In this document: piece after piece, positions 18,721-26,533 of the stretch
Position numbering within the stretch: position 1 is the first letter of the stretch
Layout of the letters: every line of letters starts with the position of its first letter
Made by a program: the position numbers and the translations under genes
The notes under the pieces: generated by a model
Database searches by the model: none
Told to the model about the DNA's origin: nothing
What the model saw: only the letters and a program-made list of their open reading frames with translations
Assembly: GCA_964579725.1 (NCBI GenBank)
Contig: CAZOHG010000009.1
Span: forward strand, 1 to 64,000
Length of the DNA: 64,000 nucleotides
Direction of reading: 5' to 3'
Source: CAZOHG01 sp964579725
GTDB lineage: Bacteria > Zhuqueibacterota > JdFR-76 > BMS3Abin05

Positions 18721-19284
18721 CTATTTTGCACAGGTGCTGTCGGCTGGAGGGACGGCGACCGGAATCTGGCATTCTACTTTTCCGTTTTTGTGGTAAATCT
18801 CCAAAAAGGGGGTACCAGCCGTCAAGCCTTTCCGCCACAACCAGTCGTGTAATTTGGGGTACACTTTGACTTCTACCAGTCCGGGATTAGCCTTTATGGT
18901 TCCCACAACAACCTTGCGGCGGGGCAACATGACAATTTCCAACGGCGGTTTGGCCGTAACAATGCCCCTGACGATCACCCCGCCCTTGCTGCGCAGTTTG
19001 TTTTGCGGAACGGTTTTGGGATCGTCGTAGTACAGGCCGCACGGCTCCAAAATGGTAACAGACGTCCCCGCAAGCATCTGGGTGACCTTTTTACTCTTTT
19101 TGATGGTCTTGTAGTAGGGCCCTGTGTTCGACAAACACACCAACGTGTAGGGGCCCTTTTCGGTCAATTCAATTTGGGGGGCATTGAAAAAGCCGATAAA
19201 ATAAAGAACGCCAACGGCGAAAAGAACAGTCAAAAGGAGTACAACTCCCAGAAAACGAAGCAGTTTTTTCTGAAAAACAGTCAT
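18721..19284 (-). CDS. membrane-anchored GyrI-like (SOUL/AraC-effector) domain protein
   Basis: 187 residues from ATG 19284, which has AAAGGAAAG upstream; a GTG at 19302 lacks a ribosome site. Residues about 8-30 form a single transmembrane anchor (LLLTVLFAVGVLYFIGFF). The rest resembles the GyrI-like ligand-binding fold: a GPY-like stretch near 50 and the diagnostic GLYYDDPKTVPQNKLRSKGG segment. The fold usually binds small molecules or gyrase, or forms the effector half of AraC regulators. Here it is tethered outside the cytoplasm or at the membrane with no DNA-binding domain. It lies 165 bp downstream of the symporter at 19450 on the same strand. The role is unknown. Confidence 0.7.
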   Translation of the reverse strand: MTVFQKKLLRFLGVVLLLTVLFAVGVLYFIGFFNAPQIELTEKGPYTLVCLSNTGPYYKTIKKSKKVTQMLAGTSVTILEPCGLYYDDPKTVPQNKLRSKGGVIVRGIVTAKPPLEIVMLPRRKVVVGTIKANPGLVEVKVYPKLHDWLWRKGLTAGTPFLEIYHKNGKVECQIPVAVPPADSTCAK

Positions 19285-19449
19285 CTTGTCTTTCCTTTCC
19301 ACTTACGATGTTGCTTCGAACCCGCCAGAAGAACCGGTCATTTGGTTATCTTCCGTTCGGCCACAGCGGTTGTTTTTGCCGAATTGAGGAAGCCAAAATC
19401 GGGCAAAAAGAAATTGCCCCGTTGTCCGACTTCCATTTTTGCAAAAATG

Positions 19450-20943
19450 CTATTGCCGCCGAAATTTTTCAAAGAATCCGGGCAGAAAAAAGCCCGCAGC
19501 CCCCAGAATCAGTCCGAATAAAATGTAACCCAGGCCCGTGGAAGCCAGCCAGTTGGGTTCCATTTTTTGAAGAAAATGCCAATGTTCCAAAAAATAACCC
19601 ATTAGCGTTCCGACAAATCCCAGCGCGATGGAGCCGTAAATTTGTTTTTGCTGTGTTCCTCTCCGAAACGCTCCGAAAACCGGGAAAAAGACGGTTGTGG
19701 TCAGAAGCCCGGACGAGAGGTAAAAGATGTCCCACAACGAGTTGGTGAACAGGGCGTACACGAAAGCCAGACCAATGGCCAGCACGGAAATCCAGCGAGC
19801 CAAGGCATTAAGCCGTTTGGGCGGCCATTTGGTACGCAACGCCGGTTCCAATAGATCGTAGGACAGCGACAACGCCACCACGTTCCCGCAAGTGTCCACT
19901 GTGGACATGGCGGCGGCAATGAGACCGATGCTAAGTACCAGACTGAGCCAGACGGGTGCATGTTCCCGCAACAAAACGGTAAAGATGAGCGAGCCGTCCT
20001 GAATTTTGGCGGGGATTTCACCGGACAAAGGCGGGTAGAGCGCCAGAGCTGCCAGGCCAATGACCAGCGGCAGGATTCCCACAAAAATCAGCGAGTTGAG
20101 CCCCGCCAGGGCAATGCCTTTTCGGGCTTCGGAATGGGAACGAGCCGCCTGTAACCGTACCCAAACGTCCGTTTCGACCAGCCAACCGGGCAAATAAGCC
20201 ACGAAGGTCATCAGGACAAGGGCCGACCCGGGAGAAATCCACAGCGGCCAGCCGGGTTTCGCTTTGGGGGGATTGGGTAGCGCACGCAACCAGTCGGATA
20301 CGCTTCCTGCTTTTGCTACCGAGGCGCTGTAGCCCACCACTGCAGTGGCCGCAATAAAAAGAGCCACAATGACAAATTGGATTTTATCTGTGGAGACGAC
20401 AGCCTCAAATCCACCCGAAAACGAGTACAGGGCAACGACGAGGGCAATCAAAAAAAGAGCCGTTGGAAGTGAGATGCCTAAAAAAGGGGCGATTAAAATG
20501 CCGGCGGCGTAGATTTCAGCTCCGGCCCAGGTAACGAAGACCAGGATCAACGTTGGTGCCAAAAGCTGCCGCGCCCGGGAGCCGAAACGTTTTTCCAAAA
20601 GTTCCGGTTGAGAAAAAACCTGTAAACGGCGAAAAAGCGGCGACAGGAGAAAAAATCCCCCCATTGTAACCAGCCAGGGAATCACGAGAAGCCAGGCGGC
20701 GCCTGTTCCGTACCAGTAAAAAAGCTGAACATCGTACACGCAGGACCAACTGACGGACATCATGCTGGCGGAAATGGACAAACCGATGGACCAACCCGAA
20801 AGAGCCTGATTGGCTGTCCAAAACGCCTGGTTGTCAAACTGCCGGCCGCGGCGTTTGTCGCGGAAATAGACAAAAAACCCAATAGCCACAACCAACAGAC
20901 TGTAACTTACAAAACCTGTCCAGTAAATCCAATGGTTGTTCAC
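19450..20943 (-). CDS. sodium:solute symporter (SSS family)
   Basis: 497-residue multi-span transporter of the SSS family with about 13 hydrophobic helices. Family features include FWTANQALSGWSIGLSISASMMS near the first helices, the TWAGAEIYAAG segment and AAAMSTVDTCGNVVALSLSYDL in the second half (SSS helix 8 region with conserved small and hydroxyl residues). It is not closely similar to the symporter at 4915, so they are not recent duplicates. The substrate cannot be read from sequence or neighbours. It is transcribed divergently from fba, with a candidate promoter at 21033-21061, and is followed by the GyrI-like gene. Confidence 0.88.
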   Translation of the reverse strand: MNNHWIYWTGFVSYSLLVVAIGFFVYFRDKRRGRQFDNQAFWTANQALSGWSIGLSISASMMSVSWSCVYDVQLFYWYGTGAAWLLVIPWLVTMGGFFLLSPLFRRLQVFSQPELLEKRFGSRARQLLAPTLILVFVTWAGAEIYAAGILIAPFLGISLPTALFLIALVVALYSFSGGFEAVVSTDKIQFVIVALFIAATAVVGYSASVAKAGSVSDWLRALPNPPKAKPGWPLWISPGSALVLMTFVAYLPGWLVETDVWVRLQAARSHSEARKGIALAGLNSLIFVGILPLVIGLAALALYPPLSGEIPAKIQDGSLIFTVLLREHAPVWLSLVLSIGLIAAAMSTVDTCGNVVALSLSYDLLEPALRTKWPPKRLNALARWISVLAIGLAFVYALFTNSLWDIFYLSSGLLTTTVFFPVFGAFRRGTQQKQIYGSIALGFVGTLMGYFLEHWHFLQKMEPNWLASTGLGYILFGLILGAAGFFLPGFFEKFRRQ

Positions 20944-21032
20944 ACTGTCTCCTCAATCGTGCCCGAATAGTTTGGTGTGAAAATGTAGTCATTGTAAGGG
21001 AAATCCGCAACAAATTTATTCAACAAGTGCAA

Positions 21033-21061
21033 AATTTTGTGAAACGCGTTGTTTTGTTCAA
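21033..21061 (-). promoter_or_regulatory. candidate promoter of the SSS symporter gene
   Basis: Minus strand: TTGAAC (21061-21056), 17-bp spacer, AAAATT (21038-21033). It lies back to back with the fba promoter, and the leader would be about 80 nt. Confidence 0.4.
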
Positions 21062-21108
21062 CTACACAAAAAACAAAAATCAAGAAAAACAAAAAAGCCA
21101 AAAAGTTC

Positions 21109-21137
21109 TTGAAAAGCAGACGGTTCTTTTGTAAATT
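21109..21137 (+). promoter_or_regulatory. fba promoter
   Basis: TTGAAA (21109-21114), 17-bp spacer ending TTTTG, TAAATT (21132-21137), followed by AAAT. It is the same pattern as seen upstream of etfB, yebC and the arsR-type gene. Confidence 0.65.
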
Positions 21138-21229
21138 AAATCAATTTGAGATGGCTTGGAAACAGTGCAAGTTTCGGTTTTGAACGAAAAGCAAATGGAA
21201 AGTCCACATAAAATGAAGGAGATGCTACC

Positions 21230-22153
21230 ATGAGTTTGGTTTCGGGTAAAGTGATTTTGGATGCGGCAAATGAAGGCAGCTATGCCGTGGGTGCGTTCAA
21301 TATTAATAATATGGAAATTTTGCAGGCGATTATTGAGGCAGCCGAGGAGGAAAAAGCGCCCGTCATGATCGCGGCCAGCGAAGGAGCGATTAAATACGCG
21401 GGACTGGACTACCTGGTTAGCATGGTGCGCACGGCGGCCGAAAAGAGCTCCATTCCCGTGGCACTGCATTTGGACCACGGCACGCATTTTGACGTCATCA
21501 TGCGTTGCCTGCGTGGCGGATTTACCTCGGTCATGATCGACGCCTCTTCCAAACCATTTGATGAAAATGTGCGATTGACCAAACAAATTGTGGACATTGC
21601 ACATCCCATGGGGGTGTCTGTAGAGGCGGAATTGGGCCGACTCATGGGTATTGAAGATCAGATTTCGGTAGCCGAGCGGGACGCCGTTCTGGTGGATCCG
21701 GACGAAGCGGAGAAATTCGTGGAACTGACACAGGTCGATTTCCTGGCGCCGGCCATCGGTACGTCTCACGGCGCTTTTAAATTTAAGGGAGAGGCCAAAT
21801 TGGATTTCGATCGCCTGAAAAAAGTCAAGGCCAAAACAGGCATCCCGTTGGTGCTGCACGGTGCTTCCGGCGTTCCGCAGCACCTGCTGGACACCATTAA
21901 TCAATACGGCGGGGATATTGCAGGCGCTAAGGGGCTGCCAGGAGACGAATTGAAAGAAGCGATTCGGCACGGCATTAACAAAGTCAATACCGACACCGAT
22001 CTGCGGTTAGCCATGACGGCGGCTCTCAGAAAAGTATTAGCCGAAAACAAGAGTGTGTTCGATCCGCGAAAGATTTTGGGCCCGGCACGCGATCTCATGA
22101 AAGAAATTGTCAAAGAACGCATTCGACTTTTTGGCTCTTCCAACAAGGCGTAG
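21230..22153 (+). CDS. fba: class II fructose-bisphosphate aldolase
   Basis: Zinc-dependent glycolytic aldolase that interconverts fructose-1,6-bisphosphate with dihydroxyacetone phosphate and glyceraldehyde-3-phosphate. It has 307 residues, normal for class IIB. Motifs are GAFNINNMEI (21-30), LHLDHG with Asp82 and His83, GTSHG with His180 and LHGASG with His210, the three zinc His of the family. The ATG at 21230 follows AAGGAGATGCTACC. It is expressed from its own TTGAAA-N17-TAAATT promoter and ends at a strong GC-rich terminator before the radical SAM gene. Family members acting on tagatose or ketose bisphosphates are similar, but the full-length FBA pattern makes Fba the best call. Confidence 0.95.
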   Translation: MSLVSGKVILDAANEGSYAVGAFNINNMEILQAIIEAAEEEKAPVMIAASEGAIKYAGLDYLVSMVRTAAEKSSIPVALHLDHGTHFDVIMRCLRGGFTSVMIDASSKPFDENVRLTKQIVDIAHPMGVSVEAELGRLMGIEDQISVAERDAVLVDPDEAEKFVELTQVDFLAPAIGTSHGAFKFKGEAKLDFDRLKKVKAKTGIPLVLHGASGVPQHLLDTINQYGGDIAGAKGLPGDELKEAIRHGINKVNTDTDLRLAMTAALRKVLAENKSVFDPRKILGPARDLMKEIVKERIRLFGSSNKA

Positions 22154-22161
22154 CTTTTGTC

Positions 22162-22193
22162 GGGGGGAGGCCAATCGCTTCCCCCCTGTTTTT
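22162..22193 (+). terminator. intrinsic terminator of fba
   Basis: GGGGGGA (22162-22168) pairs with TCCCCCC (22180-22186) through a short loop and is followed by TGTTTTT. It lies 9 bp after the fba stop. Confidence 0.75.
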
Positions 22194-22210
22194 GACTCAA
22201 TGAGGCTTCA

Positions 22211-23170
22211 ATGACGCATCTATTCGGGCCTGTACCGTCCAGGCGATTGGGGGTTTCACTGGGAATCGATCCCATCCCCAAAAAAGTTTGTACCCTCGAC
22301 TGTGTGTACTGCGAAGTGGCACAGACCTCCTTCAAAACACTGGAGCGAAAAGAATACATTCCCGCCGATGAGATTCTGAGGGAGCTTCGCGAATATTTGG
22401 CCGCTGACCACGTCCCCTTAGATTTCATTACCTTTTCCGGTTCGGGTGAACCCACACTAAACAGCCAATTGGGCAAGCTCATTCGGGAAATAAAAAAAAT
22501 GACCCGTGTTCCGGTCGCCGTGATTACCAACGGAACGCTGCTTTGGCGTGCGGACGTTCGCCAGGATTTGCTCGCTGCCGATCTGGTCATGCCGTCGTTG
22601 GATGCGGCTTCGCAGAAATATTTTCTCAAAGTAAACCACCCGCCAAAAGACCTGTCGATTGAGCAGGTTATTGAGGGGCAAATTCAATTTCGGCAGGAAT
22701 ACGCCGGGCCCATTTGGCTGGAAATCCTGATTGTCCGAAATGTTAACGACAAGGTGGAAGAGTACCGACGGCTGGCAGAAGCCGTGCGAAAAATAAATCC
22801 CGATCGGGTTCAATTGAACACTGTGGTGCGCCCGCCCGGCCACGGACGCGCTCAGCCAGTTACGCGTGCAGAATTGGAAAAACTGGCGGCCATTATCGGG
22901 CCAAAGGCTGAGATCATTGCTTCCTTCAATCGCGAAACCAACAAAGCATACCGAAGGGAAATTGAGGCTGAGTTAGAAGAATTACTCAAAATTCGTGCCT
23001 GTACTTTGGAGGAATTGACGGAATCCATTGGTGTGCACAGAGACGAACTCCTCAAATATATTGAATTGTTTCGTGAAGACGGACGTTTGCAGGAAATTCA
23101 ATTTGAGGGGAAAAAATATTTCAAAATTCCCCCTGAAACAGAATGGAGTGAGAAAGGGGCTGTCAAATGA
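22211..23170 (+). CDS. radical SAM protein with C-terminal winged-helix-like domain
   Basis: 319 residues of the COG0731-like radical SAM group. The N-terminus GPVPSRRLGVSLGID is characteristic. The 4Fe-4S cysteines are C27, C31 and C34 (CTLDCVYC), followed by a GSGEPTLN motif near 80 and an SPASM-free core. Residues about 240-310 look like a small helix-turn-helix domain (TLEELTESIGVHRDELLKYI). The start is ATG 22211 with GAGG upstream. Its stop overlaps the start of the NifX-like gene in an ATGA (23167-23170), so the two are translationally coupled. Members of this group often neighbour NifX/NifB-like small proteins in anaerobes, and the reaction is not known. Confidence 0.9.
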   Translation: MTHLFGPVPSRRLGVSLGIDPIPKKVCTLDCVYCEVAQTSFKTLERKEYIPADEILRELREYLAADHVPLDFITFSGSGEPTLNSQLGKLIREIKKMTRVPVAVITNGTLLWRADVRQDLLAADLVMPSLDAASQKYFLKVNHPPKDLSIEQVIEGQIQFRQEYAGPIWLEILIVRNVNDKVEEYRRLAEAVRKINPDRVQLNTVVRPPGHGRAQPVTRAELEKLAAIIGPKAEIIASFNRETNKAYRREIEAELEELLKIRACTLEELTESIGVHRDELLKYIELFREDGRLQEIQFEGKKYFKIPPETEWSEKGAVK

Positions 23171-23685
23171 AACGCATTTTAGTGACATCCAGCCAACCGG
23201 ATTTGGAAGGCAAAATGGAAAAACGGTTTGGGCATTCAAAATATTTTATTTTCGCCGATTTGGACACGTTGGAATACAAAGCCATTCCTAACGCGGTGGA
23301 CGGCCAAAATAGTCTTAGCATTCGCCAACTTTTGGACATGAGGCCAGATGCCGTCATTACCGGAAACATCGGGCCCGGTTCGTTCGAGACGCTTCGAGCG
23401 GCCAATATCCCCGTATTTGTGGTTCGGGGGAAAACCGTTCGACAGGCGCTGGAGGCATTGCGTGCCGGTGAATTGACGCCGGCGGACAAACCGACCATGA
23501 AAAACAGTCCCCACGATGGCGGGGGGTTCGGTTTAGGGCACCACGACGAGACTCACGAACACGAGCACGGAGAAGGATTTGGGAGAGGACTGGGTCGGGG
23601 GTTGGGCAGAGGCATGGGAAGAGGACGCGGCATGGGCGGAGGAATGGGTTTGGGGCGAGGCTTAGGCCGTGGTAGGCGAAAATAA
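23167..23685 (+). CDS. NifX/NifB-type iron-cluster-binding domain protein with His- and Gly/Arg-rich tail
   Basis: 172 residues. Residues 1-105 form a dinitrogenase iron-molybdenum cofactor (NifX-like) domain: MKRILVTSSQPDLEGKMEKRFGHSKYF, then DAVITGNIGPGSFETL and IPVFVVRGKTVRQALEAL. Next comes a His/Glu-rich linker (HHDETHEHEHGEG, about 124-136) and then a tail of about 36 residues made of GRG, GLGRG and GMGRG repeats ending GRGRRK. The tail may bind metal or nucleic acid; this is inference. No nif genes are present, so a general Fe-S or metal carrier role with the overlapping radical SAM protein is more likely than nitrogenase assembly. Confidence 0.85.
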   Translation: MKRILVTSSQPDLEGKMEKRFGHSKYFIFADLDTLEYKAIPNAVDGQNSLSIRQLLDMRPDAVITGNIGPGSFETLRAANIPVFVVRGKTVRQALEALRAGELTPADKPTMKNSPHDGGGFGLGHHDETHEHEHGEGFGRGLGRGLGRGMGRGRGMGGGMGLGRGLGRGRRK

Positions 23686-23855
23686 AATTCGGGTTGAACC
23701 GAAGCGACGCTTTGCCAAAAAACGATTCAATTCGGTCGGTTCGTACATTGTGGGTCGTTGGCTCGATTTAGTGTGATCGCCGGACCATTTTGGGACGGAA
23801 GTGAGTACCCATTGGTTTTTGGGATTTTGGGCAATCAAGCGCAGGGAGAAGAATC

Positions 23856-24005
23856 ATGTGGACAATTTTGACGATTTTGTTGGCAATCTTGGTGTACGTG
23901 GCGTACGTCAAATGGGGGCGCTTTTGGAATTTGTTCAAACGCGGTGGTTGGGTGATTTTGGGGCTCTACGCCGTGCTGGCTGTTTGGTATTTTCACCATT
24001 TTTGA
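23856..24005 (+). CDS. 49-aa membrane peptide upstream of the protease cassette
   Basis: A short frame from ATG 23856 to TGA 24003-24005 with AGGGAG 9-12 bases upstream. The 49-residue product starts MWTILTILLAILVYVAYVKW and has two hydrophobic stretches (2-17 and 32-46) around a basic loop (KWGRFWNLFKRGG). It lies 62 bp before the first SDH/ClpP-fold protease, so it may be the first gene of that operon. No family is recognised. The other frame in the same place is Cys/Phe-rich and lacks a ribosome site, so I prefer this reading. Confidence 0.55.
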   Translation: MWTILTILLAILVYVAYVKWGRFWNLFKRGGWVILGLYAVLAVWYFHHF

Positions 24006-24067
24006 TTTCAGCCAGTCCTTGTGGGTAAACGGAAGCGTGTTCGTCCAAAAGGTAAGGAGGAGAATCG

Positions 24068-24919
24068 ATGGGTTCCATGGCCGATCTGTTTTGGCTGTTG
24101 TTTATTATTGCCGCTCTGATTCCGGTTTTTCAAAAGAGAGCCTTAGAAGCGGCGCGAATTAAAATGCTTCACCGTCTGGAGCAAAAGCGCAAATCGCGGG
24201 TTATTGCGATGATTCACCGTCAGGAAACGATGGCATTTTTGGGATTTCCCCTGGTCAAATACATCGATATCCACGATTCTGAGCAGATCTTGCGCGCTAT
24301 TCGGCTGACGCCAAAAGATATGCCCATCGACCTGATTGTGCACACCCCGGGCGGACTGGTGTTAGCTGCTGAGCAAATTGCCAACGCCATTCACAAACAT
24401 CCCTCCAAAGTAACCGTTATGGTACCGCACTACGCCATGTCTGGTGGGACCTTGTTGGCTCTGGCCGCAGATGAAATCATCATGGACGAAAGTGCCGTGC
24501 TGGGACCGGTAGACCCCCAATTGGGGGACAAACCAGCGGCCTCCATTTTGAAGATTCTCAAAGAGAAAAAGTACGACGAAATCGAAGACGAAACCCTGAT
24601 TTTGGCCGACGTGAGTGAAAAGGCCATTAAGCAAATTCGCACGTTTGTTCAATCCATTCTGACGAAAAGTTTGGGTGAAAAGAAGGCCAAGGAATTGGCC
24701 GCCATTTTAACCGAAGGGCGCTGGACACACGATTACCCGATTACCGTGGACGAAGCCCGAGAGTTGGGATTGAAGGTGTCAACCGATCTGCCCGAAGAAG
24801 TGTACAAACTCATGGATTTGTATCCTCAACCCGGTCAGCAAAAGGCCTCGGTTCAATACATTCCCATCCCCTACCGCCGGCCAGGGAATTCGCACGAAGC
24901 CAACCATTCACGAAAATAG
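24068..24919 (+). CDS. SDH/ClpP-fold serine protease, membrane anchored (copy 1)
   Basis: 283 residues of the SDH_sah / ClpP-crotonase-fold serine protease family related to SppA. Residues 5-21 form an N-terminal membrane anchor, then a basic stretch (EQKRKSRVIAMIHRQE). The active-site region has HTPGG (92-96, oxyanion loop) and MSGGT with the likely nucleophile Ser125; GPVDPQLG follows at 146-153. It probably cleaves membrane or signal peptides at the inner face of the membrane. The ATG at 24068 follows AAGGAGGAG. The rhomboid gene begins 12 bp downstream and a paralogue follows it (25648), so the three form one operon. It is a duplicate of the 25648 gene. Confidence 0.88.
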   Translation: MGSMADLFWLLFIIAALIPVFQKRALEAARIKMLHRLEQKRKSRVIAMIHRQETMAFLGFPLVKYIDIHDSEQILRAIRLTPKDMPIDLIVHTPGGLVLAAEQIANAIHKHPSKVTVMVPHYAMSGGTLLALAADEIIMDESAVLGPVDPQLGDKPAASILKILKEKKYDEIEDETLILADVSEKAIKQIRTFVQSILTKSLGEKKAKELAAILTEGRWTHDYPITVDEARELGLKVSTDLPEEVYKLMDLYPQPGQQKASVQYIPIPYRRPGNSHEANHSRK

Positions 24920-24931
24920 GAGACCCCTCGG

Positions 24932-25636
24932 ATGTTCCCATTACGCGACACCATCCCGTCCAAACGGTTTCCGCTGGTAAATTTTATCCTTATTGGCCTC
25001 AACGTATGGGCATTTTTTATTGAGCTTTCCTTGGGAAGCGCCGTTCAAAATTTTATTCAAGCCTACGGATTTGTACCCGCTCGATTGACCCACCCGGCTG
25101 CCTACGGAGTGACTTCCCTGTACGCCGTATTGACGATTTTTACCGCCATGTTTCTGCACGGCGGCTGGATTCACATCATCGGGAATATGTGGTTCTTGTG
25201 GATTTTCGGCGACAATGTGGAAGACGCCATGGGGCACGGACGCTATTTCCTTTTTTATCTCATCAGCGGTTTGGCGGCCACTTTTGCACAATATGCTATT
25301 AATCCTGCGTCTACCGTCCCAAATATCGGTGCAAGCGGCGCTATTGCCGGCGTGATGGCGGCTTATGTTCTTTTGTACCCCCGTGCCAAAGTTATTACCT
25401 TGCTGATTATTATTATTTTTATTGACATTGTCGAAATCCCGGCGTTTGTTTTTATTTTGATTTGGTTTGCGTTGCAGCTTATCTCGGGATTGGCCGCGCT
25501 GCCTTCCGCGCACATGGCGACCGGAGGAGTAGCCTATTTTGCCCATATTGGGGGATTTGCCGCAGGCCTTGTTTTGGTGTGGTTCTTTCGCGAAAAGAAA
25601 CGTGCGGCCTACGAAGATGAATTTTTACCCTGGTAA
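24932..25636 (+). CDS. rhomboid family intramembrane serine protease
   Basis: 234 residues with six hydrophobic helices plus an L1-like loop. The catalytic pair is Ser135 in NIGASGAIAG and His205 in YFAHIGGFAAG. His81 and Asn85 in HIIGNMWFLW correspond to the oxyanion residues His150/Asn154 of GlpG. The N-terminus FPLRDTIPSKRFPLVNFILI is the form seen in many environmental bacteria. It cleaves transmembrane segments of client proteins within the membrane. It is placed between two related SDH/ClpP-fold proteases, with 12-bp and 11-bp gaps, which strongly suggests joint expression and possibly sequential cleavage of one substrate class. Confidence 0.95.
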   Translation: MFPLRDTIPSKRFPLVNFILIGLNVWAFFIELSLGSAVQNFIQAYGFVPARLTHPAAYGVTSLYAVLTIFTAMFLHGGWIHIIGNMWFLWIFGDNVEDAMGHGRYFLFYLISGLAATFAQYAINPASTVPNIGASGAIAGVMAAYVLLYPRAKVITLLIIIIFIDIVEIPAFVFILIWFALQLISGLAALPSAHMATGGVAYFAHIGGFAAGLVLVWFFREKKRAAYEDEFLPW

Positions 25637-25647
25637 CGGAGGATCCC

Positions 25648-26481
25648 ATGAAAGACCCCTTGGCAAATTTGTTCTGGTTTTTATTTCTCATTTCTCTGCT
25701 GGTGCCCTGGTACCAAAAATGGCTGTTGACGCGGACGCGCTTGAATTTCCTGCGTAAAATTGAAAAAAAACGCAAGTCGCGTGTGATTGCTCTGATTCAC
25801 CGCCAGGAAACCATGAGTTTTATCGGGTTCCCGCTTGTTCGGTACATTAGTATTGAGGATTCGGAGCAAATCTTGCGGGCCATTCGGATGACACCCAAGG
25901 ACATGCCGATCGACCTGATTTTACACACGCCCGGCGGATTGGTTCTGGCGACGGAGCAAATTGCCCGAGCGCTTAAAAAACATCCGGCCAAGGTAACGGT
26001 TTTGGTGCCCCACTACGCCATGTCCGGAGGGACGCTGTTAGCCCTTTCTGCAGATGAAATTATTATGGATGAAAATGCCGTGTTGGGGCCCGTGGACCCG
26101 CAATTGGGCCAATTTCCGGCGGCGTCCATTTTGAGGGTCGTTCAAAAAAAATCTCCCGAAAAAATAGAAGATAACACACTGATTTTGGCGGACGAGTCTC
26201 GCAAGGCGATTCGGCAGGTGAAAAGCTTTGTCAAGTGGTGTCTCCAAGGAAAACTGCCGGAGGAAAAAGCGGAGGAAGTGGCCAAAATCCTGAGTGAAGG
26301 GCGCTGGACGCACGATTACCCGCTGATGGTTGAAACCATTCGGGATTTGGGATTAAAAGTAAGCACGGAGCTTCCCCTGGAGGTGTACCAACTCATGAAT
26401 CTGTACCCCCAATCTCATTTGAACCAGCCTTCCGTTCAATTTATTCCGCTGCCCTACGGAAATCGAAATCATCAGGGATAA
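25648..26481 (+). CDS. SDH/ClpP-fold serine protease, membrane anchored (copy 2)
   Basis: 277 residues, closely similar along its whole length to the protease at 24068: same N-terminal anchor (8-23), KRKSRVIALIHRQETMSFIGFPLVRY, HTPGG (93-97), MSGGT with Ser126 and GPVDPQLG. It differs mainly in the region after 160 (QKKSPEKIEDNTL against KEKKYDEIEDETL) and in the tail. The rhomboid gene is 11 bp upstream and an intrinsic terminator follows at 26498. Keeping two copies around a rhomboid suggests a hetero-oligomer or different clients. Both copies keep the apparent active site. Confidence 0.88.
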   Translation: MKDPLANLFWFLFLISLLVPWYQKWLLTRTRLNFLRKIEKKRKSRVIALIHRQETMSFIGFPLVRYISIEDSEQILRAIRMTPKDMPIDLILHTPGGLVLATEQIARALKKHPAKVTVLVPHYAMSGGTLLALSADEIIMDENAVLGPVDPQLGQFPAASILRVVQKKSPEKIEDNTLILADESRKAIRQVKSFVKWCLQGKLPEEKAEEVAKILSEGRWTHDYPLMVETIRDLGLKVSTELPLEVYQLMNLYPQSHLNQPSVQFIPLPYGNRNHQG

Positions 26482-26497
26482 AAGATACTCTGTTTGC

Positions 26498-26533
26498 AAA
26501 AGCCTCGTTTCAGTTGGAGACGGGGCTTTTTTT
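26498..26533 (+). terminator. intrinsic terminator of the protease cassette
   Basis: AAAAGCCTCGTTTC (26498-26511) pairs, with wobble, with GAGACGGGGCTTTTTT (from 26517), followed by a run of seven T. It lies 16 bp after the last protease stop and just before the end of convergent thrC. Confidence 0.85.
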
